Source: DASSFZ01 sp036514635
Lineage (GTDB): Bacteria; Chloroflexota; Anaerolineae; Fen-1058
Assembly: GCA_036514635.1 (NCBI GenBank)
Contig: DATBWU010000218.1
Location: 1-30,354 of the forward strand
Direction of reading: 5' to 3'
Length of the DNA stretch: 30,354 bases
Positions 29,936 to 30,354 of this stretch are shown in pieces. Numbering within the stretch: the first letter of the stretch is position 1; every line of letters starts with the position of its first letter. The notes below the pieces were generated by a model that worked only from the letters and a program-made list of their open reading frames with translations, searched no databases and was not told where the DNA came from. The translations under genes and the position numbers were made by a program.

Positions 29936-30354
29936 CTAAGGAGTAGGTGTTACTGCGAAGCCAGGCCAAGCGATGGGTAGTTTGGTCTCACCCGGCGTCG
30001 AATTACCATCAAGCCCCCATGCCTTCACAAACTCGTCAAAGTAGTCGGGTGCGACTTTGTAGCCGCCTACTCGCAGGTCGGGGCTGAACGAATAAAACTC
30101 TCCGCTGACTCCAACTGCCAGATGGTGCTGAGAGAACAGCAGCCATGTTGACGCGCCACCGTGATGTTCATCTTTAAAGATACTTATCATCACTTGGTCG
30201 GGCTCTCCGTATTGATTCACCACCTCTCCCAAAGATCGCGGAAGTAGAGACATCTCGACGACAATCCCATCTTTGAGTATGATCCAGCCGCGCGGTGGGT
30301 TGTACCACAATTCTACCCGCCCGTGTATCTCATATTTTTCCTCTGGTACTCCAA
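29936..30354 (-). CDS. Hypothetical protein, 3' part (5' end outside window)
   Basis: The frame is open from the right edge to the TAG at 29936-29938 (139 codons), so the start lies outside; a TTG at 30310 is not a likely start. I do not recognise a family. The sequence contains YEIHGRVELWYNPPRGWIILKDGIVVEM and then SLGEVVNQYGEPDQVMISIF. The latter motif (a helix then V-x-x-Y/L-G-E-P-D) is common in small lipoproteins of cyanobacteria and Chloroflexota. The C-terminus is WPGFAVTPTP. Base composition is visibly more AT-rich than the housekeeping genes. A good terminator follows. Confidence 0.65.
   Translation of the reverse strand, partial: GVPEEKYEIHGRVELWYNPPRGWIILKDGIVVEMSLLPRSLGEVVNQYGEPDQVMISIFKDEHHGGASTWLLFSQHHLAVGVSGEFYSFSPDLRVGGYKVAPDYFDEFVKAWGLDGNSTPGETKLPIAWPGFAVTPTP

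Noticed and set aside
24532..30354. A second copy of the tRNA 3' end (attR)
   Set aside because: I looked for GTTCGAATCTACTCGCCGCC-like sequence to the right edge and saw none, so the right boundary of the element is not proven inside this window.
1..30354. CRISPR array or riboswitch
   Set aside because: No evenly spaced repeat-spacer pattern is seen, and no leader fold I recognise precedes any gene; the repeats present are palindromes and simple words.

Overview
The window is a GC-rich bacterial chromosome segment that most resembles Chloroflexota (Anaerolineae-like). The clues are Pro/Thr 'TPTPT' linkers after membrane anchors, the type 2 IPP isomerase next to a polyprenyl synthase, an SPFH protein paired with a small helical partner, frequent GTG/TTG starts, several apparently leaderless genes, and many small palindromic repeats between genes. 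This assignment is inference from style and gene content; no rRNA or other phylogenetic marker is present.

Region 1 (1-11.6 kb) is housekeeping. It holds the 5' two-thirds of smc running off the left edge, hemW divergent from it, a polyprenyl diphosphate synthase and an FMN-dependent IPP isomerase in one minus-strand unit, and acpP divergent from that. An acyl-CoA thioesterase, a BchI-like AAA+ ATPase with a membrane protein, a lipoprotein, and a membrane-anchored PD40 beta-propeller fused to an M15-type metallopeptidase domain follow.

Region 2 (11.8-13.6 kb) is a two-gene plus-strand unit. It encodes a small helical protein and an SPFH-domain protein that ends in an excisionase-type helix-turn-helix. 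A hairpin terminator closes the unit.

Region 3 (20.9-13.6 kb, minus strand) is a tightly packed seven-gene unit that reads as a surface-glycan or protein-glycosylation locus. In order: membrane protein, methyltransferase, GT2 glycosyltransferase, sugar-nucleotide epimerase/dehydratase, secreted jelly-roll protein, DegT/DnrJ aminotransferase, and a GT-C-like multi-pass membrane protein.

Region 4 (21.0-24.5 kb) returns to core genes: fabF and plsX (lipid synthesis, in keeping with acpP at 5.7 kb), a stand-alone LON-domain protein, and a tRNA with a CAU anticodon.

Region 5 (24.5-29.4 kb) looks acquired. Directly downstream of the tRNA lie a tyrosine recombinase, a ParM-like actin, an overlapping small ParR-like protein, a winged-helix/PD-(D/E)XK-like protein resembling the Replic_Relax family, and a toxin-antitoxin pair. 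The VapC toxin runs at its C-terminus into an antisense RHS remnant. I read this as an integrated plasmid-like element whose right end is eroded or lies outside the window. It is the most unusual system here. The last kilobase holds the RHS remnant and the 3' part of an unrecognised gene entering from the right edge.
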